Shown here: positions 43,921 to 51,689 of the stretch, piece by piece | How the letters are laid out: every line of letters begins with the position of its first letter | How positions within the stretch are numbered: the first letter of the stretch is position 1 | Assembly (NCBI RefSeq): GCF_000376445.1 | Contig: NZ_AQXI01000001.1 | Location: 124,001-188,000, forward strand | Reading direction: 5' to 3' | DNA length: 64,000 bases | From: Haladaptatus paucihalophilus DX253 | GTDB lineage: Archaea > Halobacteriota > Halobacteria > Halobacteriales > Haladaptataceae | Made by a program: the position numbers and the translations under genes | Notes under the pieces: generated by a model | What the model saw: only the letters and a program-made list of their open reading frames with translations | Told to the model about the DNA's origin: nothing | The model's database searches: none

Positions 43921-44934
43921 CTAACTGCCGGAGTCGGTCGTCGTGGTCGTGGTAGTCGTCGTCCCGGAACCGTCGTCGGTCGTGGTTGTCGTGTCGCTCG
44001 TCCCCGTCGTTGTAGTCGTATTCGTCGTCGTTGTGGTTGTATTCGTGGTGGTCGTGTCGGAGTCGTCGCCGTTCGTCGTAGTCGTCGTGGTCGTTTCGGA
44101 ATCCGACCCCGACCCACGTCCGAGCGCGGCGTCGAGTTGCGCTTTCGTCTTCTTCGGGTTCACCGTCGGTGCCGTCACCGTGTCGCCGACGACGATGCGG
44201 GGAACGGCCGAAATCGGAATCTCGTGTACCTGGTCCATCGTCCGTTCGATTTGGGACTGGTACTTTTTCGCCTCGATTTGCGAGGTGATTTTGGAGAGGT
44301 GGCTCACGTCGGCCTCCTCGGCGATGCGGACGAGCGTCTCCGTCGTCGCCCACCCCGGCGAACTGTTCTGGTTCTGGAACATCGTACCGAAGTACGTCCA
44401 GTAGGATTCGGGGTCCTCGTTCCAGACAGACAGTCCGGCGCGTGCGGCGCGGGGTTCGTCCGGGCCGTGGAACCCTTCGCCGTCCTCGTAGGCGACTGCG
44501 CGGAACTCGATGGCCACGTCGCCGGGTTTCACGTACTCCTCGATGAAGGTCGGTAGGATGTTCAGGACGAAGTCGTGGGTGTACGGGCACTTCCACGCGC
44601 CGTAAAACTTCGCCGTCACCGAGGCGTCGTCGTCGCCCATCGTCGCGTACTCGTTCTCGGTCGGCTTGCTCGGCAGCGGAACCGACCGGTACGCTTTCGG
44701 CGACGGTTCGACCTTCTCCGGGGGACCCTCGTCGGACGCCGACTTCGAGTCGTTTTCGGTGTCGGTCGTCTCCGGGGCCGCCGGGCCCTCCTCCGTGGTA
44801 GTCGACTGTTCGCCGCCGGACCGTTCGCCCGTCGTCTCGGGACTCCCGTCCTTCGAGAAGGCCGAACACCCCGCAATTCCGGCCGAGAGTCCCGCCCCGA
44901 TGACGCCGAGCACTCTTCTTCTATCGTCTCTCAC
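43921..44934 (-). CDS. DsbA-fold lipoprotein with threonine-rich tail
   Basis: 337 residues. Tat-like leader (RDDRRRVLGVIG) and lipobox GIAGC (Cys23), a low-complexity Ser/Glu/Thr linker to about residue 95, then a thioredoxin-like DsbA domain (FYGAWKCPYTHDFVLNILPTF; cis-Pro in SAVPRIVVG). Active site is CPYT, with only one Cys (C116). The tail of about 60 residues is almost only Thr, Asp, Asn and Ser in TTTTT-like runs, perhaps a glycosylated cell-surface stalk. Faces the outside. Confidence 0.8.
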   Translation of the reverse strand: MRDDRRRVLGVIGAGLSAGIAGCSAFSKDGSPETTGERSGGEQSTTTEEGPAAPETTDTENDSKSASDEGPPEKVEPSPKAYRSVPLPSKPTENEYATMGDDDASVTAKFYGAWKCPYTHDFVLNILPTFIEEYVKPGDVAIEFRAVAYEDGEGFHGPDEPRAARAGLSVWNEDPESYWTYFGTMFQNQNSSPGWATTETLVRIAEEADVSHLSKITSQIEAKKYQSQIERTMDQVHEIPISAVPRIVVGDTVTAPTVNPKKTKAQLDAALGRGSGSDSETTTTTTTNGDDSDTTTTNTTTTTTNTTTTTGTSDTTTTTDDGSGTTTTTTTTTDSGS

Positions 44935-45047
44935 TACGATACGGAAAGAGATACTCCACCTTCGTTAATAGGGCGTTAATAGCTGAATGAACGGGTCGAG
45001 GACCGCGAACGCGCACCGCACTCGAATCGGGCGAGGGACCTCGAAAT

Positions 45048-45626
45048 TCACTCCCGCGGGGGAGTCGCTCCCTCCTTCGACGCAAGAAATGCTTGTTCCC
45101 CCGACGAGAGGTCGCGCTCGCGGTAGCGGTCCAAGCCGTCCTGATAGCGCTCGCGCCCCGCTACGGGACGTGGATGTTCCAAGACGAGTTCGGCCAACCC
45201 GGTGTCCTCGCCGGTGAACCCGAACCCCGCCCGGTAGAGCGCTTGGTACGCGTAGGGGTTGTTTACCGCGATTTTCACGCGGTGATATCCCCGGTCGTGA
45301 ATCCGCTCCGTCGTGAATCGGGCGAGTTTCGGGCCGATTCCCTCGCCGCGTCGGTCGGCGTGCACGGTCACGTACCGGAGCCACATCGTCCCGTCGTCGG
45401 TTCGGTCCTCGTTGAACGCGATGGCTGCGACGACCGATTCGTCGCCGAAGCTCACCGGCGGGCGTTCCGACGGCCGCTCGGCGCGGACGACGGCCTTCCC
45501 CGTGTTCGACATCACGAACTTGCCCGCGTAGCTGAACCGCTCGTAGTCGAGGCGTATCTTCGGCCCGTCGTCCGGCCAGCCCAATACCGCATACTCCATG
45601 TCATCCGGTTTCGACGCGACGTACAT
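45048..45626 (-). CDS. GNAT-family N-acetyltransferase
   Basis: 192 residues. Central acetyl-CoA motif TVHADRRGEGIGPKLARFTTERI, followed by VKIAVNNPYAYQALYRAGF, typical of GNAT. Divergent from the methyltransferase gene, separated by about 78 bases. Substrate unknown. Confidence 0.85.
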   Translation of the reverse strand: MYVASKPDDMEYAVLGWPDDGPKIRLDYERFSYAGKFVMSNTGKAVVRAERPSERPPVSFGDESVVAAIAFNEDRTDDGTMWLRYVTVHADRRGEGIGPKLARFTTERIHDRGYHRVKIAVNNPYAYQALYRAGFGFTGEDTGLAELVLEHPRPVAGRERYQDGLDRYRERDLSSGEQAFLASKEGATPPRE

Positions 45627-45704
45627 CCATCCATCGGGGCGGTCGCGGGAGAACGGATGTCGGTCCCCCGCCGGATTTTATGTGGTCGCATTCGTTGTTC
45701 CGAT

Positions 45705-46295
45705 ATGACCCCTACCGACGGCGACATCGGGCACTTCGACCGCATCGCGCGCTTTTACGACTCCTTCTCGCCGGAATCGGACTCCGACGTCCTCCGCGAG
45801 GGACTCGAACAGGCGGAGCGTCCGATAGAGCGAATCGCCGACGTCGCCGGGGGAACCGGTCGTGCCGTTCGGGCCTTGGATGTCAACGAGGAGGTCGTGG
45901 TCGATGCGTCGGCGGGGATGCTCGCACAGGCCCACAGTCACGGCTTGGCCTGCGTGCGCGGCGACGCTACGAGACTGCCGCTGGCGAGCGAGTCCGTCGA
46001 TGCCGCCGTCATCTCCGACGCGCTGCATCACATCGGCGACCCGGACGCGACGCTCGCGGAGGTCGAGCGAATCCTCCGTCCGGGCGGCGTGCTCATCGTC
46101 CGCGAGTACAACCCGGCGACGGTCCGCGGGTGGTTCCTCGTCCGCGGCGAACACCTGCTGGGGATGGACTCGACGTTCGTCACGCCGGAGGCCTTGGTTC
46201 GGAAGTTGGACGCCGCGAATCTCGTCCCGCGCGTTCGAAATCGCGGATTCGACTACACCGTCGCGGGCGTCAAGCCGACACCGGGAACGCCATAA
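45705..46295 (+). CDS. Class I SAM-dependent methyltransferase (Methyltransf_11)
   Basis: 196 residues. Motif I DVAGGTGRAVRAL, then VVDASAGML, GDATRLPLASESVDAAVISDALHHI, and LRPGGVLIV, the standard small-molecule methyltransferase signature. Start is ATG 45705, preceded by an AT-rich TTTTATG stretch. Target unknown; the UbiE/menaquinone group shows similar sequence, but other functions are possible. Confidence 0.85.
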   Translation: MTPTDGDIGHFDRIARFYDSFSPESDSDVLREGLEQAERPIERIADVAGGTGRAVRALDVNEEVVVDASAGMLAQAHSHGLACVRGDATRLPLASESVDAAVISDALHHIGDPDATLAEVERILRPGGVLIVREYNPATVRGWFLVRGEHLLGMDSTFVTPEALVRKLDAANLVPRVRNRGFDYTVAGVKPTPGTP

Positions 46296-46317
46296 CCCCG
46301 GCGTTCCAACACCGTGT

Positions 46318-46737
46318 ATGAGCAGTGCGTTCGGCACCCGACGGTTCGACCGCTCGTCAACCACGGCAGGACTGGTCATCGGCGACGTGATGGTGTTGGT
46401 CGTCCTCCTCGGAATCGGGAGTATGAACCACAACGAGAACATCATCGGGAATCCCGGCTACTTCGCCGGGACCGTCGCGCCGTTCCTCATCGGGTGGATA
46501 ATCGCGTCGCTCGTCGTCGGACTGTACAGTTCACGCGCGCGTCGGTCGGTCCGCAGTTCGGTGCTGTTAGCGGACGGAACGTGGGTCATCGCCGCGCTCA
46601 TCGGAGCGGGCCTTCGCGCGACGTCGTTCTTCCACGGCGAGTCGCCGCTCACGTTCGTCCTCGTCATGCTCGGCTTCGGACTGCTCTTCATGACCGTCTG
46701 GCGACTCGTGGCGAGCGTCGCGTCGAACGCGTTGTAA
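46318..46737 (+). CDS. DUF3054 membrane protein
   Basis: 139 residues, four membrane helices. Matches the DUF3054 layout (GLVIGDVMVLVVLLGIGSMNH, AGTVAPFLIGWIIAS, then LRATSFFHG). Follows the methyltransferase by 22 bases on the same strand. Role unknown. Confidence 0.8.
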   Translation: MSSAFGTRRFDRSSTTAGLVIGDVMVLVVLLGIGSMNHNENIIGNPGYFAGTVAPFLIGWIIASLVVGLYSSRARRSVRSSVLLADGTWVIAALIGAGLRATSFFHGESPLTFVLVMLGFGLLFMTVWRLVASVASNAL

Positions 46738-46811
46738 CCTCCCCGTTCCGCCGGTCGAAGGCTGGCTCCGCGGCCCGTAGCGTGAAGTGACTCCCGACTG
46801 TGGATTTCGTG

Positions 46812-47213
46812 ATGTCATCCATCCCGACGGAGTTTCAGGAGTTGTTCGAGAAGCCGGTGTTCGCGTACTTCGCCACGCTCACGCCGGACGGCCTGCCGCA
46901 CGTAACGCCGGTGTGGGTCGATTACGACGCCGACGAGGACAGAGTGCTGGTCAACACCGAACGCGGTCGGCGCAAGGAGCGAAACGTACGAGAGAATCCG
47001 AAAGTCGGAATGGGGATGACGGACCCCGACGACCGCTACCGGGCGCTCTCCGTCCTCGGCGAGGTGGACGAAGTAACCGAAGACGGTGCCCGGGAACACA
47101 TCGACGACCTCTCACGACGATACACCGGCGAGGAGTACCAACCGGAGATTCGAACGGCGCGGGTCCTCCTCAAAATTCGCCCCGACGAGGTTATCGCTCA
47201 CGGCGGGGACTGA
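46812..47213 (+). CDS. PPOX-class F420-dependent protein
   Basis: 133-residue split beta-barrel. FAYFATLTPDGLPHVTPVWVDYDADEDRVLVNT, RRKERNVRENPKVGMGM and RALSVLGEVDEVT match the pyridoxamine-5-phosphate-oxidase-like, F420-binding group. Binds flavin or F420 and reduces unknown substrates. ATG at 46812. Confidence 0.85.
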   Translation: MSSIPTEFQELFEKPVFAYFATLTPDGLPHVTPVWVDYDADEDRVLVNTERGRRKERNVRENPKVGMGMTDPDDRYRALSVLGEVDEVTEDGAREHIDDLSRRYTGEEYQPEIRTARVLLKIRPDEVIAHGGD

Positions 47214-47223
47214 CGGAACGCGT

Positions 47224-47865
47224 TCAGACGGTGACGCGCCGGTATTCGACGTAGGAGTACACCGTGAGGTAGACGGAGGCGAGAAGCACCGGCCCGACCA
47301 TCAGGTAGATGGCGTACTGCGGGACAAAGACGGCGAGGACGGCGAGGACGCCCGCCAGTTTGAACAGCGGCCCGGCGCGCGTATGCGTCTTCTTCCACAC
47401 GTCGTCGTTCGAGAGCGTCCACGGGGTCTTGATGCCGACGAACCAGTTGCGCTCGACGCGATTCATGAGCGCGCCGATGAAGTAGAACAACACGCCCATC
47501 GCCGGGGCGAGGACGGTCGTGAAGTTGAACCGGTAGCCGAGGTTCCACAGGATGGTCAGCAGATGGACGTACAGCATGAAGGCGACGAACAGGACGACGA
47601 ACAGGTCGTAGTACTCCCGAAACGCCGCGACGTTCTTCCGGAGCGGGTCGATGCGCGGAAGCGCGGCGAGCAGGACGAGGAGTCCCGCGGTCAGCGTCGG
47701 AAGAAGCAGTAGGCCCCACAGTTTCGGCATCGTCCCGTCGGCGGCACCGCTCGCGTTCCAGTGGGTCGCCATCTGTCCCGGCATTCGGGGATAGAAGTAC
47801 GCGCTGAGGCCGAACGAAACGACGACGAGCGCGAGCGCGATGAAGTACGATTTTCTCCCCTTCAT
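47224..47865 (-). CDS. SdpI/DUF1648 membrane protein
   Basis: 213 residues, about six helices. N-terminal DUF1648 region (YPRMPGQMATHWNASGAADGTMPKLWGLLLLPTL) and C-terminal SdpI region with GALMNRVERNWFVGIKTPWTLSNDDVWKKTHT. In Bacillus SdpI gives immunity to the SdpC toxin; here no toxin gene is adjacent, so the task is uncertain. Start chosen at MKGRKSYF. Confidence 0.85.
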   Translation of the reverse strand: MKGRKSYFIALALVVVSFGLSAYFYPRMPGQMATHWNASGAADGTMPKLWGLLLLPTLTAGLLVLLAALPRIDPLRKNVAAFREYYDLFVVLFVAFMLYVHLLTILWNLGYRFNFTTVLAPAMGVLFYFIGALMNRVERNWFVGIKTPWTLSNDDVWKKTHTRAGPLFKLAGVLAVLAVFVPQYAIYLMVGPVLLASVYLTVYSYVEYRRVTV

Positions 47866-47952
47866 AGACGATAATTGTTCTCGTACCAATATAAACCTAC
47901 GCGGGTTTCCTCAAACACAATCCTGATTGACCTCCGGTCGGTCCGTTTCGCC

Positions 47953-49209
47953 ATGAGTACTACCGATATCGATTATTCTGCACGTGCGAAAGACGTGCTC
48001 GGCTTCTCCAGATGGTGGCAGGTCGCCGCCGCCGTCGTGATGATGGGGCTCGTCAGTCCCTATCAGTACGTCTGGTCGTCCATCCGTTCGCCGATGGCGA
48101 ACCGCCTCGCCATCGACCCGGCGGCGCTCGGCGCGGTGTTCACCCTCTTCGTCATCTTTCAGGCGGGGTCGCAGTTCCCGGTCGGTTGGTGGCGCGACAG
48201 ACACGGCCCGCGTGCGCTGACGCTACTGGCCGGACTCCTCGCGGGAGGCGGCTACCTCGGCCTCTCGCGTGCGACGAGCGTCTGGCAGTTGTACGTCCTC
48301 TACTCGCTCGGTGCCGTCGGGGTCGGCATCGTCTACACGGTCGCGGTGAACACGGCGCTGAAGTGGTTCCCGGACCGTCGCGGCCTGACGACCGGACTCG
48401 GGACGATGGCTTTCGCGGGCGGCAGTGCGCTGGTCGTTCCGTACGTCCGGGCGAACGCGACGGCCGCGAACTATCCCGGCGTCCTCCGGAACATGGGCCT
48501 GCTCATCGGAATCGGAATCATCGTCGGCGCGGTCGTGCTTCGGGACCCGCCGAAGGGGTGGCTCGAAGCGACGACGAACGGGGGCGACGACGCCGGTTCC
48601 GACGCCGACCCGACCGCGAGAAAGCAGTACACGTGGCGCGAGATGGCGGGAACGTGGCAGTTCTGGGTGATGTACGTCATGTTCGTCTGCGCCAGCGGAG
48701 CCGGACTGATGCTGACCGCGAAGGTCGTCTCCTTCGCCGAAAACCTCGGTTTGGCGGCCGTCATCGCGACGGTTTCGGCGACGGTGTTGCCGGTCGCGGG
48801 CGGCGTCGGCCGTCTGGTCGTCGGGGACGCCTCGGACCGTCTCGACCGCGAAAAGGCGATGGCGGCGTCCTTTTTCCTCTGTGGAATCGGCCTGTTCGCC
48901 GTCGTCTGGTTCGCGCGCGCGGAATCGAACGTCGGATTCATCCTCGCGGTCATCGTCGCCACGTTCTTCTGGAGTCCGCAGTACACGCTGTTCCCGAGCG
49001 TCGTAGGTGACTACTACGGCCGAGAACACTCGTCCGCGAACTACGCGCTCCTCTACTCCGGCAAGATGTGGGGCGGGGTGTTCGGCGGGGCGGTCACGGG
49101 CTTTCTCATCACCGCGACGGGGTGGACGACGGCGTTCCTCGTCGGGGGCGTGCTCGCAATCGTGGCGGCGGTCGGCGCGCTGTTCCTCCGTCCGCCGACG
49201 GACAGCTAA
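47953..49209 (+). CDS. OFA-type MFS transporter
   Basis: 418 residues, 12 helices. Motifs: WWQVAAAVVMMGLVSPYQYVWSSI at the first helix, GWWRDRHGPRALTLLAGLLAGGGY (loop 2/3), ALKWFPDRRGLTTGLGTMAFAGGSALVVP (characteristic of the oxalate/formate antiporter family). Likely an organic-acid carrier. The ATG at 47953 precedes MSTTDIDYS. Divergent from the SdpI gene. Confidence 0.87.
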   Translation: MSTTDIDYSARAKDVLGFSRWWQVAAAVVMMGLVSPYQYVWSSIRSPMANRLAIDPAALGAVFTLFVIFQAGSQFPVGWWRDRHGPRALTLLAGLLAGGGYLGLSRATSVWQLYVLYSLGAVGVGIVYTVAVNTALKWFPDRRGLTTGLGTMAFAGGSALVVPYVRANATAANYPGVLRNMGLLIGIGIIVGAVVLRDPPKGWLEATTNGGDDAGSDADPTARKQYTWREMAGTWQFWVMYVMFVCASGAGLMLTAKVVSFAENLGLAAVIATVSATVLPVAGGVGRLVVGDASDRLDREKAMAASFFLCGIGLFAVVWFARAESNVGFILAVIVATFFWSPQYTLFPSVVGDYYGREHSSANYALLYSGKMWGGVFGGAVTGFLITATGWTTAFLVGGVLAIVAAVGALFLRPPTDS

Positions 49210-49450
49210 TTGTTCGAACCAATTCTCTCCGTAATTTTCTTCCAGTGGTTAGCACGGTTATCAGTGACACGATTTGGGCGATTGGTGGATTACTACTGGG
49301 CATCGACGAACCCCTCGAAAGGCCAATATTCGCGCTTCTCTGCCTCCGTATTCCAGATGCATCTCCATAAGTTATGAGTACTATTTCCGTAGATTCCTTA
49401 GAGCATTCCCAAGGCATACAGGAAACAGCTGCTTTTCCTACGGGAAACAG

Positions 49451-49458
49451 TTATATAC
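49451..49458 (+). promoter_or_regulatory. TATA box of the small membrane protein
   Basis: TTATATAC about 27-34 bases before ATG 49485. The preceding 275-base gap (49210-49484) is otherwise without gene; it is less GC-rich than neighbouring genes. Confidence 0.55.
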
Positions 49459-49484
49459 CTGCACCGCATATTATAGAATACATT

Positions 49485-49706
49485 ATGACTGGATACTACG
49501 ACCTCATTCTCGGACTGATCCCGCTCGCACTCGTCGGCGTAACCGGAGCGTTCAGCGCGGCCGGGCTCGCACTGACCACTGCAGTACCCCTCGGAGCGAC
49601 CGTCTCGGTCCTCCTCATCGGACACGCGCTGTTCGTGAACGGTCCCGTCGATGAAACGCCCGCCCCGAACCCCCAGTCATCCACGCCAATCAACTCCGCT
49701 GACTGA
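49485..49706 (+). CDS. Small membrane protein (73 residues)
   Basis: Starts MTGYYDLILGLIPLALVG and has two hydrophobic segments, ending with a short Pro/Ser tail (VDETPAPNPQ). A longer frame from 49374 exists, but the TATA box and poor leader make ATG 49485 more likely. No family named; probably a leaderless transcript. Confidence 0.6.
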   Translation: MTGYYDLILGLIPLALVGVTGAFSAAGLALTTAVPLGATVSVLLIGHALFVNGPVDETPAPNPQSSTPINSAD

Positions 49707-49707
49707 A

Positions 49708-49790
49708 TCCCTTCGATTTCCCTCTCTCCTCTTCTCTCTTCCTTCGATTCCCGTTACCGTTCCTTCCCTCAATTCCCTTCGATACCCGTC
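49708..49790 (+). repeat. Polypyrimidine tract with repeated CTTCGAT
   Basis: Nearly all-C/T region in the 182-base gap downstream of the small membrane protein. CCCTTCGAT occurs at 49709-49717 and 49775-49783, with CCTTCGATTCCC at 49741-49752. T-rich segments may end transcription. No gene visible. Confidence 0.6.
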
Positions 49791-49888
49791 AGAGTCCCGA
49801 CTCTCCATCGCGTCTCCGGTTCCCGGTCCGGTCGGTTCCCGCTTCCCGTTCCTCAACGGTTTTGTCGCTGGCATCCGTTTTGTGAGCC

Positions 49889-50887
49889 ATGACCGAGACG
49901 CTGTTTTTGACGAGCGACGACGTTGCAGGACTGGCCGGAATGGACGAGTTCGTCGATGCCGTGCGCGACGGCTACCGCCAGCGGGGGACGGGCGCGCCCG
50001 CGAAACCCCGAACGACGCTGGTGAACGACGAACCGGCGGGGATGTTGACCGGCTACTCGGCGATTCTCCCCGAAACCGGCGCGATGGGGGGGTACATGTA
50101 CTCGGCCGGATTCGGCGCGGGCGATGCGTGGTTCATGACGCCGCTGTTCGACGCCGAGAGCGGCCAGCCCCTCGCGCTCATCGACGGCGCGAGCATGAAT
50201 CCGTTCAAGACGGGCGCGGCGGGTGCAGTCGGACTCGACGCGCTCGCCCGCGAGGACGCGACCTCCCTCGCAATCATCGGTAGCGGCGCACAGGCGCGCG
50301 GACAACTCAAAGCCGCCGTGACCGTCCGCGACATCGAAACCGTCTCCGTCTTCTCGCCGACGAAGGAGAGTCGCGAGTCGTTCGCGGCCGAGATGAACGA
50401 GGCGCTCTCCGCGTCGGTCGCCGCCGTCGCCAGCAGCGCCGCGGCAGTCGAGGACGCGGACATCGTTATCACCGCGACGACGGCCAGCGAACCGGTGTTC
50501 GACGGCGACATCCTCGAAGACGGGACGCACGTCACCGCGATGGGACAGTATCATCCCGAAAAGAGCGAACTCGACGAGACGACGATAGAGCGCTCGAAAT
50601 ACGTCCCCGACTTGCGAGAGCGGGCGACGCAGGACGCCGGGTCGTTCCTCGCGGCGCTGGAGTCGGGTGCGGTGGACGAGGACCACATCCACGCCGAACT
50701 CGGCGAGGTGGTCGCGGGCGAGAAACCGGGTCGTGAATCCGAAGACGAGATAACCGTCTTCGACAGCGGCGGGACCGGCATCGAAACCGTCGCCTCGGCG
50801 TACATGCTCTACGAGAAGGCGACGGCGGAGGAACTCGGCTCGACGATTTCGCTGTCGCCCGCGAGCGAAGCGTTGACCGGGGAATAG
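49889..50887 (+). CDS. Ornithine cyclodeaminase/mu-crystallin family protein
   Basis: 332 residues. NAD-binding motif SLAIIGSGAQARGQLKAAV (about residue 128) and preceding substrate region LIDGASMNPFKTGAAGAVGLDALA. Members include ornithine cyclodeaminase, alanine dehydrogenase and ketimine reductase; specific activity cannot be read. Confidence 0.86.
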   Translation: MTETLFLTSDDVAGLAGMDEFVDAVRDGYRQRGTGAPAKPRTTLVNDEPAGMLTGYSAILPETGAMGGYMYSAGFGAGDAWFMTPLFDAESGQPLALIDGASMNPFKTGAAGAVGLDALAREDATSLAIIGSGAQARGQLKAAVTVRDIETVSVFSPTKESRESFAAEMNEALSASVAAVASSAAAVEDADIVITATTASEPVFDGDILEDGTHVTAMGQYHPEKSELDETTIERSKYVPDLRERATQDAGSFLAALESGAVDEDHIHAELGEVVAGEKPGRESEDEITVFDSGGTGIETVASAYMLYEKATAEELGSTISLSPASEALTGE

Positions 50888-50894
50888 CGTCCGT

Positions 50895-51317
50895 TTACGA
50901 CCGCGACCCGACCCACGCGCCGAGGGCGATGCCGTAGATGGCGTGTCCGGCGTGGAATATCGTCGATTCGTCCTCTTCGAGCGTCATCCCTACCAACCGA
51001 CCGAGCATGACGCGCTCGCCGAAAATAGAGAGGAGCAGTCCGTAACCGAGGCCAGCGATGGTCCCCTCCGTTTCGGCGTCGAGCGCCGAGTTCGACCCCT
51101 CGCCGAACGCGACGCTGAAGAAACCGCCAGCGACGGCACCGTACAGCGCGTGGAGGAAGAAGGCACCCAGCGGATGCTCGTCAGGGTTGCCACCGACGTA
51201 TCGTGCGAGAAAGTCCGCCGTCGGCGGGTACGATACGGAGACGGACTCTCGAAACACGGTCATGACGACGGTGCTGAAAAGTCCGCCCACGAATCCGTTT
51301 TTGACGTTCGAAGCCAT
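50895..51317 (-). CDS. Small membrane protein
   Basis: 140 residues, about four membrane helices (FVGGLFSTVVMTVFRESV, LGAFFLHALYGAVAGGFFSV, GTIAGLGYGLLLSIFG, HAIYGIALGAWVGS). Two His positions (HALYG, HAIYG) repeat the same context, suggesting an internal duplication. Start MASNVKNG. Function unknown. Confidence 0.7.
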   Translation of the reverse strand: MASNVKNGFVGGLFSTVVMTVFRESVSVSYPPTADFLARYVGGNPDEHPLGAFFLHALYGAVAGGFFSVAFGEGSNSALDAETEGTIAGLGYGLLLSIFGERVMLGRLVGMTLEEDESTIFHAGHAIYGIALGAWVGSRS

Positions 51318-51377
51318 ACGGCGGTTCCACGGGGTCCGCGTCGATAGCTGTGGTGGCAAAGCGGACGGCGAACGCGC

Positions 51378-51638
51378 TTACGCCGACCAGCCGACCTGCT
51401 CTTTCGCCTTCTCGATGGCTCCCTCGACCTTCTTTTCGAGTTCGTCGATGGAGCGCTCGACGTGGTGGACTCGCTCGCGCGGTATGCGTCGAACCACGTC
51501 GTCCCCGTCGTCGTTTTCCCCGACCTTGACGAGCCAGTGGTCGTCGAAGTACACGATGTCGTCGTTCTCGACCGCTCGTTCCTGTACCTTTCCGTCCGGG
51601 TCGTCGTAGACGATAGTCGCGGTGCCTGTGTCCGGCAT
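51378..51638 (-). CDS. Small acidic hypothetical protein
   Basis: 86 residues. Beta-rich N-terminal part (ATIVYDDPDGKVQERAVENDDIVYFDDHWLVKVG) and an amphipathic C-terminal helix (SIDELEKKVEGAIEKAKEQVG), possibly a coiled coil. Cytosolic. It lies 51 bases after the ATP-grasp/protease fusion, so cotranscription is possible. Confidence 0.65.
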   Translation of the reverse strand: MPDTGTATIVYDDPDGKVQERAVENDDIVYFDDHWLVKVGENDDGDDVVRRIPRERVHHVERSIDELEKKVEGAIEKAKEQVGWSA

Positions 51639-51689
51639 CGTTCGTTCGTGGGACGACTGAACTGAAACCTCCTTCGGCCGGAACGAAAC

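Noticed and set aside
43925-44110. Repetitive GTCGTCGTGGTCGT-like DNA considered as a CRISPR or tandem repeat element
   Set aside because: It encodes the Thr-rich tail of the DsbA-fold lipoprotein; no spacers or conserved repeat unit.
49210-49484. Possible small gene in the gap after the OFA-type carrier
   Set aside because: Frames are short and lack third-position bias; only the TATA box for the next gene was supported.
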